NCBI GenBank assembly: GCA_018375675.1
Contig: JAHACW010000025.1
Coordinates: forward strand, 1-30,855
Direction: 5' to 3'
DNA length: 30,855 nucleotides
Source: Actinomyces sp.
Lineage (GTDB): Bacteria > Actinomycetota > Actinomycetes > Actinomycetales > Actinomycetaceae
Of this stretch, positions 22,707-30,804 are shown piece after piece. The notes under the pieces are model-generated. The model was not told the origin of the DNA. It saw only the letters and a program-made list of their open reading frames with translations, and made no database searches. Every line of letters begins with the position of its first letter. Position 1 is the stretch's first letter. The position numbers and the translations under genes are program-made.

Positions 22707-23973
22707 GTCCGGCGTGGTCGCTCAGGTTGAGGCCAAGCGCTCCTGGAAGCTTTCCGGCATCTACGCGGCTGCCTGCGTGCTGCTCGTGGTCTTCGCGGCC
22801 GCTGCGCGAGGTGACATGACCCTGCGCCTGAACGACAAGTCGCAGTCCTACTCGATCCCCGACATCGTCACCGCGGGCGCGCCCATCGTGTGGATGCTCG
22901 CTGCTCTGACGATCGCCGTCACCGTGTGGACGGTCGCGGCGACGCTGCGGCGCATCACCCAGCCCGAGTGGGCGCGCGTCGGCGGCATGGCCGTCGTGGG
23001 GCTGTCCACGATCCTAGGATTCCTGTTCTACGCAGGCTCCGGGTCGTCGGGCGTCGTCACGCTGACCTCGACCCTGGTGTCCACTGTGGCGATCTCGACG
23101 CCGCTGATCTTCGGCTCCCTCTCGGGCGTCATCTCGGAGCGCGTGGGCGTCGTCAACATCGCGATCGAGGGCGATCTCCTGGTCGGCGCGTTCGCGGGCG
23201 TCATGGCGGCCTCGTACTTCCAGACCCCCTACGCGGGCCTCGTCGCGGCTCCCCTCGCGGGTGCCCTCCTGGGGTCCCTCCTGGCCCTCTTCTCCGTCAA
23301 GTACGGGGTGGATCAGATCATCGTCGGCGTCGTCTTGAACGTTCTGGCCCTGGGCCTGACGACGTTCTTCTACGGCACGATCATGAAGGACGCTCCCGGA
23401 AGCCTGAACACCAATCAGTTCTCGCTGTCCGACATCAAGATTCCCGTCCTGTCGGAGATCCCAATCGTCGGCCCGGTCTTGTTCAACCAGTCGATCCTCG
23501 TGTACCTCATGTACGCGGCCGTCATCGCCCTGGCCTTCTTCCTCTTCCGCTCCCGGTGGGGCCTGCGGCTGAGGGCCTGCGGTGAACACCCGCGCGCCGC
23601 CGACACGGTGGGCATCAACGTGGGACGTACGCGCACCCTCAACACGATCCTGGGGTCGTCCTTCGCTGGCCTGGGCGGCGCGTTCTTTACGATCGGCTCC
23701 GGCCTGGCGTTCACGGACAACATTTCCGCGGGCAACGGCTACATTGCCCTGGCCGCCATGATCCTGGGCAAGTGGAACCCGCTGGGAGCCATGGGCGCAG
23801 CCGTCATGTTCGGCTTCGCGCAGGCCCTGGCCCGCATGCTGCCCAACATCGAACCCGCGATCCCCGCCGATCTCGTCTCGATGATCCCCTACGTGGTCAC
23901 GATCGTGGCCGTCGCGGGATTTGTCGGCAAGTCGCGCGCACCGGCTGCTGAAAACATTCCCTACGTGAAGTGA
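22693..23973 (+). CDS. Nucleoside ABC transporter permease, second subunit
   Basis: 426 residues with start ATG 22693, chosen for AAAGGGGAAC upstream; the frame is open to 22609 inside the previous gene. After a cytosolic start there are about ten hydrophobic segments. Landmarks are LISERVGVVNIAIEGDLLVGAFAGV (written here as SERVGVVNIAIEG), GVDQIIVGVVLNVLALGLT, LRACGEHPRAADTVGINV (coupling loop) and GNGYIALAAMILGKWNP. This is the NupQ/NupC-like partner of the preceding permease. An extra N-terminal pair of helices (about residues 20-100), including a small loop rich in polar residues, makes it longer than its partner. Confidence 0.93.
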   Translation: MSTSESGVVAQVEAKRSWKLSGIYAAACVLLVVFAAAARGDMTLRLNDKSQSYSIPDIVTAGAPIVWMLAALTIAVTVWTVAATLRRITQPEWARVGGMAVVGLSTILGFLFYAGSGSSGVVTLTSTLVSTVAISTPLIFGSLSGVISERVGVVNIAIEGDLLVGAFAGVMAASYFQTPYAGLVAAPLAGALLGSLLALFSVKYGVDQIIVGVVLNVLALGLTTFFYGTIMKDAPGSLNTNQFSLSDIKIPVLSEIPIVGPVLFNQSILVYLMYAAVIALAFFLFRSRWGLRLRACGEHPRAADTVGINVGRTRTLNTILGSSFAGLGGAFFTIGSGLAFTDNISAGNGYIALAAMILGKWNPLGAMGAAVMFGFAQALARMLPNIEPAIPADLVSMIPYVVTIVAVAGFVGKSRAPAAENIPYVK

Positions 23974-23981
23974 GAACCCGC

Positions 23982-24437
23982 ATGGATCCAACAGAAATTG
24001 ACTGGGACGCCCTGCTGGCCGAGGCCATCGACGCGATGAAGCACGCGTACTGCCCCTACTCGAACTTCCCCGTGGGGGCCGCCGGACTGACGGCAGACGG
24101 CTGGCTCGTCAGTGGCTGCAACGTCGAAAACGCCGGATACGGCGTCACTCTGTGCGCCGAGTGCGGCATGGTCTCCGACCTCATCCGCTCCGGCGGAGGC
24201 ACCCTCGTCGCGGTCGTCGCCGTCAACGGCAACGAGGAGCCGGTGGCCCCGTGCGGGCGCTGCCGCCAGCTCATCTACGAGCACGGCGGGCCCTCCTGCC
24301 TGGTCCTTATGCCTGACGGCGTCGCGCCCATGACCGAGGTGCTGCCCGGCGCGTTTGGACCCCACGACCTGTCGAGCCTCGCCCAGGCGGCCCCGGCCTC
24401 GTCGGAAGAGAAAGAAGGACACCATGGCTCTCTTTGA
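23982..24437 (+). CDS. cdd: Cytidine deaminase
   Basis: 151 residues, numbered from ATG 23982; an in-frame GTG at 23970 overlaps the permease stop but has no ribosome site, whereas GTGAGAA precedes the ATG. The zinc site is complete: C58-A59-E60 in TLCAECG, with E60 as proton shuttle, and P90-C91-x2-C94 in PCGRCRQ. N47-V48-E49 binds the ribose. This is the three-cysteine tetrameric type. It converts (deoxy)cytidine to (deoxy)uridine so that the downstream phosphorylase can use it. The C-terminal 25 residues beyond the core are Ala/Ser/Glu-rich. The gene overlaps deoA by 14 bases. Confidence 0.95.
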   Translation: MDPTEIDWDALLAEAIDAMKHAYCPYSNFPVGAAGLTADGWLVSGCNVENAGYGVTLCAECGMVSDLIRSGGGTLVAVVAVNGNEEPVAPCGRCRQLIYEHGGPSCLVLMPDGVAPMTEVLPGAFGPHDLSSLAQAAPASSEEKEGHHGSL

Positions 24438-25710
24438 TGCCGTTGACATCATCCGCGTCAAGCGAGACGGGGGAGTACTGACCCCCGACCAGATCGACTG
24501 GACGATCGACGCCTACACGAAGGGCGTCATCAAGGACGAGCAGATGGCCGCCCTGGCCATGGCGATTTTCCTGCGCGGCATGGATCGAGGTGAGATCGCC
24601 CGCTGGACGGATGCGATGATCCGTTCGGGCGCGCGCATGGACTTCTCCGGCATCGGCAAGCCGACCGCCGACAAGCACTCCACGGGCGGCGTGGGCGACA
24701 AGATCACGCTGCCCCTGGCCCCGCTGGTCGCGTGCTTCGGCGTGGCCGTCCCGCAGCTGTCGGGCCGAGGCCTGGGGCACACGGGCGGCACCCTCGACAA
24801 GCTTGAGGCGATCCCCGGGTGGCGTGCGCAGCTGAGTAACGACGAGATCATGACCCAGCTGGGGCAGGGCTGCGGCGCGGTCATCTGCGCGGCGGGATCG
24901 GGCCTGGCGCCCGCGGACAAGAAGCTCTACGCCCTGCGCGACATTACCTCGACCGTCGAGTCGATCGCGCTGATCGCCAGCTCCATCATGAGCAAGAAGA
25001 TCGCCGAGGGCACGGGAGCCCTCGTCCTGGACGTCAAGGTCGGCTCGGGTGCCTTTATGAAGGACCTGGACGCTGCGCGCGAGCTGGCCCGCACGATGGT
25101 CGACCTCGGACGTGACGCTGGGGTCGCCACGCGCGCCCTCCTCACAGACATGTCCGTGCCGCTGGGGCGCAAGATCGGCAACGCCCTCGAGGTGGAGGAA
25201 TCCGTCGAGGTGCTCGCCGGCGGCGGGCCCGCCGACGTTATTGAGCTGACGTGCGAGCTCGCGCGCAACATGCTCGACCTCGCGGGGGTGCGCGACGCCG
25301 ACGTGGAGGCAGCCCTGGCGGACGGGCGTGCGATGGACCGCTGGCGCGCGATGATCCGCGAGCAGGGCGGAGACCCCGATGCTGCGCTGCCGCGCGCCGC
25401 GCACACCCACCAGGTCCTCGCCGAGGCAGGGGGAACCGTCGTGGGCATGGACGCCCTATCCGTGGGCGTGGCCTCGTGGAGGCTGGGCGCTGGCCGAGCC
25501 GTCAAGGAGGACCCCGTGCAGGCGGGCGCCGGCATCGAGATTCACGCCAAGCCGGGCGAGACAGTCACCGCAGGCCAACCCCTGCTGACGCTCCACACCG
25601 ACGACGAGTGGCGCATCGAGCGCGCGCTGGAGTCCCTCTCCGGTGCCATCGAGATCGCCGACGGGGTCACCCCCGAGCCGCGCAGCGTCGTCCTGGAGAC
25701 GGTGTCCTAA
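24424..25710 (+). CDS. deoA: Thymidine/pyrimidine-nucleoside phosphorylase
   Basis: 428 residues, start ATG 24424 with AAGAAGGA upstream, inside the end of cdd. Full-length family II nucleoside phosphorylase: N-terminal DIIRVKRDGGVL, phosphate-binding KHSTGGVGDK (84-93), the family signature SGRGLGHTGGTLDKLEAIPG, and LDVKVGSGAFMK. It splits thymidine and (deoxy)uridine with phosphate to base plus (deoxy)ribose-1-phosphate. Whether it is strictly a thymidine phosphorylase or the broader Pdp type cannot be told from sequence alone. In the pathway it acts after cytidine deaminase and feeds the mutase encoded at 28229. Confidence 0.95.
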   Translation: MALFDAVDIIRVKRDGGVLTPDQIDWTIDAYTKGVIKDEQMAALAMAIFLRGMDRGEIARWTDAMIRSGARMDFSGIGKPTADKHSTGGVGDKITLPLAPLVACFGVAVPQLSGRGLGHTGGTLDKLEAIPGWRAQLSNDEIMTQLGQGCGAVICAAGSGLAPADKKLYALRDITSTVESIALIASSIMSKKIAEGTGALVLDVKVGSGAFMKDLDAARELARTMVDLGRDAGVATRALLTDMSVPLGRKIGNALEVEESVEVLAGGGPADVIELTCELARNMLDLAGVRDADVEAALADGRAMDRWRAMIREQGGDPDAALPRAAHTHQVLAEAGGTVVGMDALSVGVASWRLGAGRAVKEDPVQAGAGIEIHAKPGETVTAGQPLLTLHTDDEWRIERALESLSGAIEIADGVTPEPRSVVLETVS

Positions 25711-25746
25711 CGGCGGAGCGGCGCGAGCGCACGGGGAGGAGGAATC

Positions 25747-26730
25747 GTGGAACGGCGCGACGAACAGTCGATCGAGGCGGTCAAGCTCTACTACCAGCAG
25801 GGCCTTAGCCAGGCCGAGGTCGCCACCCGCATGGGCCTGTCGCGCCCCACGGTCGCCAAACTCCTCGCGCACGGCCGCGAGCGCGGCTTCGTGACCATCG
25901 AGATCCATGATCCGCGCGAGGACGCTTCGGAGATCGCCCTGCGGCTGGAGAAGTGCTTCGGCCTGGCCTGTGCGCGCGTCGCCCACGGCGCGGGCGCGAC
26001 TGAGGACGAGGCCATCGAGCAGGTCGGCCGCGTCGGTGCGGATGTGGTGACTCAGCTCGTGCGCGACGGCATGAGCGTGGGCATCTCCTGGGGGCGCACG
26101 ATGAGTGCGCTCGCGGCTCACCTGCCCCGTGCCCCTCGCGTGGGCGTGCGCGTCGTCCAGCTCAAGGGCGGGGCGTCGTTTTCCGAGAGGGCGACGCACG
26201 ATTTTGAGATCATGCGTTCCTTCTGCGAGGCCTTCGGTGCGGAGCCGCGCTACCTGCCGTTGCCCGTTATTTTCCAGGACACGGCGATGCTCTCGATCGT
26301 GCGTCGCGACCGGTCGATCGAGCGGATCTTGGAGGAGGGGCGCGGTGTGGACGTGGCGGTGTTTACCGTTGGTTCCCTGGGGCGCGAGGCCCTCGCGCTC
26401 AACCTTGGCCAGCTCGAGGACGACGAGGTGGAGGCGCTCCTGCGCGACGCAGTCGGGGACGCATGCTCGCGATTTTTCACGCGCGAGGGTGACGTCGCCC
26501 TGGCCTCGGTCGACCGCAGGACGGTTGGCATCACGCTCGACGAGCTGCGCTCTCGCCCTGTGCGGGTGCTCGTTGCTGGCGGGCGTGTGAAAGCGGAGGC
26601 GCTGGGCACGGCGCTTCACATGGGGTTGGCCACGCATCTGGTGGTCGACCAGGACCTGGCTCTCGCGCTGCTGGAACGGCCGCGTGGGGCAGCCCCGCGT
26701 GGGGTGCGTGATAGCACTCCAAGCGGATGA
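25747..26730 (+). CDS. SorC-family sugar-phosphate-responsive regulator (B. subtilis DeoR-like)
   Basis: 327 residues, GTG start at 25747 with GGAGGAGG 5 bases upstream. The N-terminal helix-turn-helix is AVKLYYQQGLSQAEVATRMGLSRPTVAKLL (about residues 11-40, given here only to identify it as LSQAEVATRMGLSRPTVAKL). The rest is the SorC effector domain: GMSVGISWGRTMSALA, VVQLKGGASF, VAVFTVGSL and RTVGITLDELR. In B. subtilis the homologous DeoR represses dra-nupC-pdp and is released by deoxyribose-5-phosphate, the substrate of the deoC product here. Placed between deoA and deoD, it very likely controls this locus. Candidate sites are at 26731 and 18723. Confidence 0.9.
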   Translation: MERRDEQSIEAVKLYYQQGLSQAEVATRMGLSRPTVAKLLAHGRERGFVTIEIHDPREDASEIALRLEKCFGLACARVAHGAGATEDEAIEQVGRVGADVVTQLVRDGMSVGISWGRTMSALAAHLPRAPRVGVRVVQLKGGASFSERATHDFEIMRSFCEAFGAEPRYLPLPVIFQDTAMLSIVRRDRSIERILEEGRGVDVAVFTVGSLGREALALNLGQLEDDEVEALLRDAVGDACSRFFTREGDVALASVDRRTVGITLDELRSRPVRVLVAGGRVKAEALGTALHMGLATHLVVDQDLALALLERPRGAAPRGVRDSTPSG

Positions 26731-26781
26731 GAACATTTGTCAAACCACTCGTTGACACATTTCAATTGCACGGCATAGCCT
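26731..26781 (+). promoter_or_regulatory. deoD-deoC-mutase promoter with candidate SorC operator
   Basis: -35 TTGACA (26752-26757), 18 bases, -10 TAGCCT (26776-26781). GAACATTTGTCA (26731-26742), also found in reverse at 18723-18734, starts directly at the end of the regulator gene. TGTCAA (26738-26743) and TTGACA (26752-26757) form a 6-base dyad with an 8-base spacer across the -35, and TTTCAAT follows, resembling the half-site described for B. subtilis DeoR. The 111-base gap to deoD fits an internal promoter. Confidence 0.65.
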
Positions 26782-26841
26782 TGCGACAAAGGTAAAGAAG
26801 CCTCGACGGAGCCCCGGCTCCTCGACACCACAGGAGGACAC

Positions 26842-27549
26842 ATGCGCTCGACACCGCACATCAACCCCACCGCTCCCATCGCGCCGACGATCCTCCTGCC
26901 CGGAGACCCGCTGCGCGCGAAGTTCATCGCCGAGACCTACCTGGAGGACGCCCAGCAGTTCAACGCCGTGCGCAACATGCTGGGCTACACCGGCACCTAC
27001 CGTGGCACACAGGTCTCCGTCATGGGCTCGGGCATGGGCATCCCCTCGATCTCGCTGTACGCCCACGAGCTGATCCACGAGTTCGGCTGCACGCGCCTCG
27101 TGCGCGTGGGCACGTGCGGCGCCCTGCAGCCCGGCGTCAACCTCTACGACGTGGTGGTCGCCCAGGCCGCGTGCTCGAACTCGGCGTTCCTCGACCAGTA
27201 TCAGATCCCCGGCTCCTACGCTCCGATCGGCTCCTTCCGCCTCATCGACGACGTCGTGCGCCGCGCCCGCGAGGCCGACGTGCCGATCCACGTGGGCAAC
27301 ATCCTCTCCTCCGACACGTTCTACAACGCGAATCCGACCTTCAACGAGGCGTGGCAGCGCATGGGCGTGCTCGCGGTCGAGATGGAGTCCGCCGGCCTGT
27401 ACGCGACCGCCGCCCACGCGGGCGTCGAGGCCGTGGGTATCTTTACGGTCTCGGACTCCCTGGTCACGGGCGAGGCCACCGACGCTCAGGCGCGTCAAAC
27501 GTCCTTTACCACCATGATGGAGCTGGCCCTGCCCCTGGCCCAGCTGTGA
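26842..27549 (+). CDS. deoD: Purine nucleoside phosphorylase, DeoD type
   Basis: 235 residues with AGGAGG 7 bases before ATG 26842. Family I (hexameric) phosphorylase features: [14 protein letters not shown] at the N-terminus (phosphate site), [32 protein letters not shown], the nucleoside-binding VEMESAGLY (179-187), and the catalytic SDSL near 204. It cleaves purine (deoxy)ribonucleosides with phosphate to the free base and (deoxy)ribose-1-phosphate. It is first in a three-gene unit with deoC (20 bases on) and the mutase, downstream of its own promoter. Confidence 0.96.
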   Translation: MRSTPHINPTAPIAPTILLPGDPLRAKFIAETYLEDAQQFNAVRNMLGYTGTYRGTQVSVMGSGMGIPSISLYAHELIHEFGCTRLVRVGTCGALQPGVNLYDVVVAQAACSNSAFLDQYQIPGSYAPIGSFRLIDDVVRRAREADVPIHVGNILSSDTFYNANPTFNEAWQRMGVLAVEMESAGLYATAAHAGVEAVGIFTVSDSLVTGEATDAQARQTSFTTMMELALPLAQL

Positions 27550-27569
27550 TGCGACAAGAAAGTAGTTCC

Positions 27570-28223
27570 ATGAACAAGCGTGACGTGGCCGCGATGATCG
27601 ACCACACGATCCTCAAGCCCGAGGCCACCCAGGCAGACGTGGCCCGCATCGTCGAGGAGGGTGCCGCGGCCGGCACCTTCTCGGTATGCGTGTCCCCCTC
27701 GATGCTGCCCCTGGACGTTCCCGAGGGCCTGAAGGTCGCCTGTGTGGTCGGCTTCCCCTCGGGTGCGGTCAAGCCCCAGGTCAAGGCCTTCGAGGCCGCC
27801 CAGGCCGTCGCCGACGGCGCGGACGAGATCGACATGGTCATCAACATCGAGCTGGTGAAGGACGCGCGCCTCCACGAGCTCGAGGAGGAGATCGCGGCCG
27901 TGCGCCGCGTCGTCCCCGCCCCGCGCATCCTCAAGGTCATCATCGAGTCCGCCGCACTGACGGACGACGAGATCGTCGCCGCCTGCACCGCCTCGGTGGC
28001 GGCGGGCGCGGACTTCGTCAAGACCTCGACGGGCTTCCACCCCGCGGGCGGCGCCTCGACCCACGCGGTCGCGCTCATGCGCGCCACGGTCGGCGACGCC
28101 CTGGGGGTCAAGGCCTCGGGCGGCATCCGCGACGCCGAGACCGCCCTGGCAATGATCGAGGCCGGAGCCTCCCGCCTGGGAGTGTCTGCGACCAACGCCA
28201 TCCTGGCAGGACTGGAGGACTAA
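27570..28223 (+). CDS. deoC: Deoxyribose-phosphate aldolase
   Basis: 217 residues from ATG 27570; the frame is open far upstream through deoD, but the family N-terminus [14 protein letters not shown] begins here. The ribosome site is weak (AAGAAAG), so coupling to deoD may help. Class I aldolase residues are present: D88 in DEIDMVIN, K122 in LKVIIESA, the Schiff-base lysine K151 in [14 protein letters not shown], and K171 in VKASGGIRD. It splits 2-deoxyribose-5-phosphate into glyceraldehyde-3-phosphate and acetaldehyde, the exit of the deoxynucleoside route. Five bases separate it from the mutase gene. Confidence 0.97.
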   Translation: MNKRDVAAMIDHTILKPEATQADVARIVEEGAAAGTFSVCVSPSMLPLDVPEGLKVACVVGFPSGAVKPQVKAFEAAQAVADGADEIDMVINIELVKDARLHELEEEIAAVRRVVPAPRILKVIIESAALTDDEIVAACTASVAAGADFVKTSTGFHPAGGASTHAVALMRATVGDALGVKASGGIRDAETALAMIEAGASRLGVSATNAILAGLED

Positions 28224-28228
28224 AGACG

Positions 28229-29902
28229 ATGGAGCTGCTCGAGCGCGCCCGCCAGTGGGCGAGCCACGACCCTGACCCCGCCACCGCCTCGTCCCTCAGC
28301 GCCGACATCGAGGCCGCACAGCGCGGCGACGAGGAGGCTGCGGCCCGCGTGGGTGCGGCCATGAACGGCCCCCTCCAGTTCGGCACCGCCGGCCTGCGAG
28401 GCGTCGTAGGTCCGGGCGAATCCCGCATGAACCTCGCGGTCGTCATCCGCGCGACCGCAGGCCTGTGCGAGGTCGTCAAGCGCCACGCAACGGGCACCCC
28501 CACGCTGGTCGTCGGCTGCGACGCCCGCTACGGATCCTCCGAATTCGCCACGGCCGCCTGCCGAGTCGCTTCGGCTGCCGGCGTGCGCGTTCTCGCGCTG
28601 CCGCAGGCCAACCCCACCCCGCTGACCTCCTTCTCGATGCTGCACTTCGACGCGGACGCGGGCGTCATGGTGACCGCCTCCCACAACCCCGCCCCGGACA
28701 ACGGCTACAAGGTTTACCTGGGCGGCACTGTCGTACAGGGCGACGGGCGCGGCGTCCAGATCGTCCCGCCCTTCGACGCGGAGATTGCGGCGGCCATCGA
28801 GGCTGCACCGCCCGCGGACGAGGTCCCGATGAACGACGACCTTATCGAGGCCGTGGATCCGCGCGAGGAATACGTGGCCTGCGCGTCAGCCCTGGCCTCG
28901 GGCGAGGCCTCCGCGCGCGAGGATCTGCGCATCGTCCTGACCGCCATGCACGGCGTGGGTGCTGCAATCACCTCACGCGTCCTGTCTGAGGCCGGTTTCT
29001 CTCACGTCTCCCTTGTGGCGGCGCAGGCCGATCCCGATCCGGACTTCCCGACCGTGCCCTTCCCCAACCCCGAAGAGGCCGGCGCCCTCGACATGGCGAT
29101 CGAGCAGGCGCGCGAGCAGGGGGCCGACCTCATCATTGCGGTCGACCCCGACGCGGACCGCTGCGCGCTTGCGGTGCCCGACCCCACCTCGGAGATGGGA
29201 TGGAGCCCGCTCAGCGGCGACCAGATCGGCTCGCTTCTGGGCGAGTTCCTGGCCTCGCGCGGCATGAAGGGCTCGCTCGCGAACTCGATCGTGTCTTCGC
29301 GCCTGCTCTCGCGCATCGCCCGCGCTCATGGCCTGGACCATCACACGACGCTCACGGGTTTCAAGTGGATCGCCCGGGCCCCCGGGCTTGGGTTCGGCTA
29401 CGAGGAGGCCATCGGCTTTTGCCCCGACCCCGCCCACGTGCGCGACAAGGACGGCATCGCGACGTCGGTCGTCGCTGCCTCCCTGGTGGCCGCGCTCAAG
29501 GCACAGGGATGCAGCGTGTGGGACGAGCTGGAGCGCCTGGCGCGTCTGCACGGCCTGCACGTGAGCTCGCCGCTGACCTTCCGCGTCGAGCAGATCGAGC
29601 AGATCGCCAGCGGCATGGCGCGCCTGCGTGCCCAGCCACCGAGCGTTCTTGCCGGCTCTCCCGTCGTCGAGGTTTCGGACCTGTCGCAGGGGTACCGTGG
29701 CCTGCCGCCCACCGATGGCGTCCTCGTGCTCACCGAGGCGGGGGACCGCGTCATCGCGCGCCCCTCGGGCACCGAGCCAAAGCTCAAGTGCTACCTCGAG
29801 GTGATCCTGCCGGTCGCCGAGGGGGAGGCGCTGCCCTGGGAGCAGGCGCGTGAGCGTCTCGACTCAATTAAGGGAGCTTTTGCCGAGATTATTGGCCTGT
29901 AG
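28229..29902 (+). CDS. Alpha-D-phosphohexomutase-family enzyme, probable phosphopentomutase (PGM2-like)
   Basis: 557 residues with GGAGG at the end of deoC 10 bases before ATG 28229. Four-domain phosphohexomutase: phosphoserine loop T149-A-S151-H-N in TASHNPAPDNGYKVY, metal loop DPDADR (306-311), sugar loop GYEEAIGF near 391, and phosphate loop RPSGTEPK (511-518). FGTAGLRG near 50 is the N-terminal marker of the long PGM2/PgcA group. Members of this group include phosphopentomutases as well as phosphoglucomutases. No classical DeoB is in the locus, and the position next to deoC and deoD suggests it converts (deoxy)ribose-1-phosphate to the 5-phosphate. That step is inference; a phosphoglucomutase role is the alternative. 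Confidence 0.9.
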   Translation: MELLERARQWASHDPDPATASSLSADIEAAQRGDEEAAARVGAAMNGPLQFGTAGLRGVVGPGESRMNLAVVIRATAGLCEVVKRHATGTPTLVVGCDARYGSSEFATAACRVASAAGVRVLALPQANPTPLTSFSMLHFDADAGVMVTASHNPAPDNGYKVYLGGTVVQGDGRGVQIVPPFDAEIAAAIEAAPPADEVPMNDDLIEAVDPREEYVACASALASGEASAREDLRIVLTAMHGVGAAITSRVLSEAGFSHVSLVAAQADPDPDFPTVPFPNPEEAGALDMAIEQAREQGADLIIAVDPDADRCALAVPDPTSEMGWSPLSGDQIGSLLGEFLASRGMKGSLANSIVSSRLLSRIARAHGLDHHTTLTGFKWIARAPGLGFGYEEAIGFCPDPAHVRDKDGIATSVVAASLVAALKAQGCSVWDELERLARLHGLHVSSPLTFRVEQIEQIASGMARLRAQPPSVLAGSPVVEVSDLSQGYRGLPPTDGVLVLTEAGDRVIARPSGTEPKLKCYLEVILPVAEGEALPWEQARERLDSIKGAFAEIIGL

Positions 29903-29938
29903 AGGTGTATCGGGACTCCGTCGGCGTATTTTCTGTGG

Positions 29939-29975
29939 GTATAGCCCTGCGTGAAGAAATAGATAACGCTATACT
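29939..29975 (+). promoter_or_regulatory. -10 box and flanking dyad before the terminal methyltransferase gene
   Basis: TATACT (29970-29975) ends eight bases before ATG 29983, implying a leaderless or nearly leaderless mRNA; no ribosome site is present. GTATAGC (29939-29945) and GCTATAC (29968-29974) form an inverted repeat with the right arm on the -10 box, so it could be an operator. No good -35 is seen. Confidence 0.5.
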
Positions 29976-29982
29976 TGCGTAT

Positions 29983-30804
29983 ATGGCAACTCACAGTGAA
30001 TCGCTGGCGGAGGCCCTTCCCTTCGCCGACCGGCCCGTCGAGAAGGCGCCCGGCCACTGGGTCCTCGCACGCGCCGGAAAGACTGTGCTGCGCCCCGGCG
30101 GCCTCGCCCTCAGTACGTGGGCGCTCAAGCGTGCCGTGTTGGCCGGCTCGGACGTCGTCGAGTTCGCGCCCGGCCTGGGCGTCACGGCCTCGGCGATTAT
30201 TGGGGTGGGCCCCGCCTCCTACATCGGCGTGGAGCGCGATCCGAACGCCTCCGCGCGCGTGGACGCCATCGCCTCGGGCGTGGGGCGCTGTGTGAACGCT
30301 GATGCTGCCGAGACCGGCCTGCCGGATGAGAGCGCGGACGTCGTCGTCGGCGAAGCCATGCTCTCCATGCAGGGAGAGAAAGCCAAGCGAGCCATCATGA
30401 GCGAGGCCGCGCGCATCCTGCGCCCCGGCGGCCGCTACGTCATCCACGAGCTGGCGATGTGCCCCGACACGATCGCGGAAGAACCCGCCACTGAGATCCG
30501 CCGCGCGCTCGCCCGCGCCATCAATGTCAACGCCCGCCCCCTCACCGTCGCAGACTGGAGGCGCGCGCTCGAAGAGGTCGGCCTCGTCGTCGAAGAGACC
30601 CGGATCGCGCCGATGGCCCTCCTCAAGCCCGGCCGCATGATTGCCGACGAGGGCGTGCGTGGAGCCCTGCGCATCATGCGCAACGTCGCACGGGACAAAG
30701 ACCTGCGTGAACGCGTCACGACGATGGCGCGCACGTTTAAGAAATATGATCGACACCTGTGCGGCGTTGCCATCGTCGCGCGCAAACCCAAGGAGAGCCA
30801 ATGA
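29983..30804 (+). CDS. Class I SAM-dependent methyltransferase
   Basis: 273 residues from ATG 29983; an open upstream extension to 29905 is rejected because it crosses the promoter and the -10 box sits right before this ATG. The SAM motif is VVEFAPGLGVTASAI (about residues 58-72), then the acidic IGVERDPNA, VNADAAETGLPDESADVVVGEAML as the post-II region, and ARILRPGGRYVIHEL as motif III. This pattern is of the Methyltransf_11 small-molecule/quinone type. The C-terminal helical half (about 175-273) has LTVADWRRALEEVGL and no recognised substrate motif. The substrate is unknown. It overlaps the next gene by 4 bases (ATGA), so the two probably work together. Confidence 0.85.
   Translation: MATHSESLAEALPFADRPVEKAPGHWVLARAGKTVLRPGGLALSTWALKRAVLAGSDVVEFAPGLGVTASAIIGVGPASYIGVERDPNASARVDAIASGVGRCVNADAAETGLPDESADVVVGEAMLSMQGEKAKRAIMSEAARILRPGGRYVIHELAMCPDTIAEEPATEIRRALARAINVNARPLTVADWRRALEEVGLVVEETRIAPMALLKPGRMIADEGVRGALRIMRNVARDKDLRERVTTMARTFKKYDRHLCGVAIVARKPKESQ

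Noticed and set aside
23970..23981. GTG start for cytidine deaminase four codons upstream
   Set aside because: It has no ribosome binding site and would add only four residues outside the conserved domain. The ATG at 23982 is preferred, though coupling to the permease stop keeps the GTG possible.
27114..27569. Long N-terminal extension of the deoC frame through deoD
   Set aside because: The extension is the out-of-frame translation of deoD. The conserved aldolase N-terminus begins at 27570.
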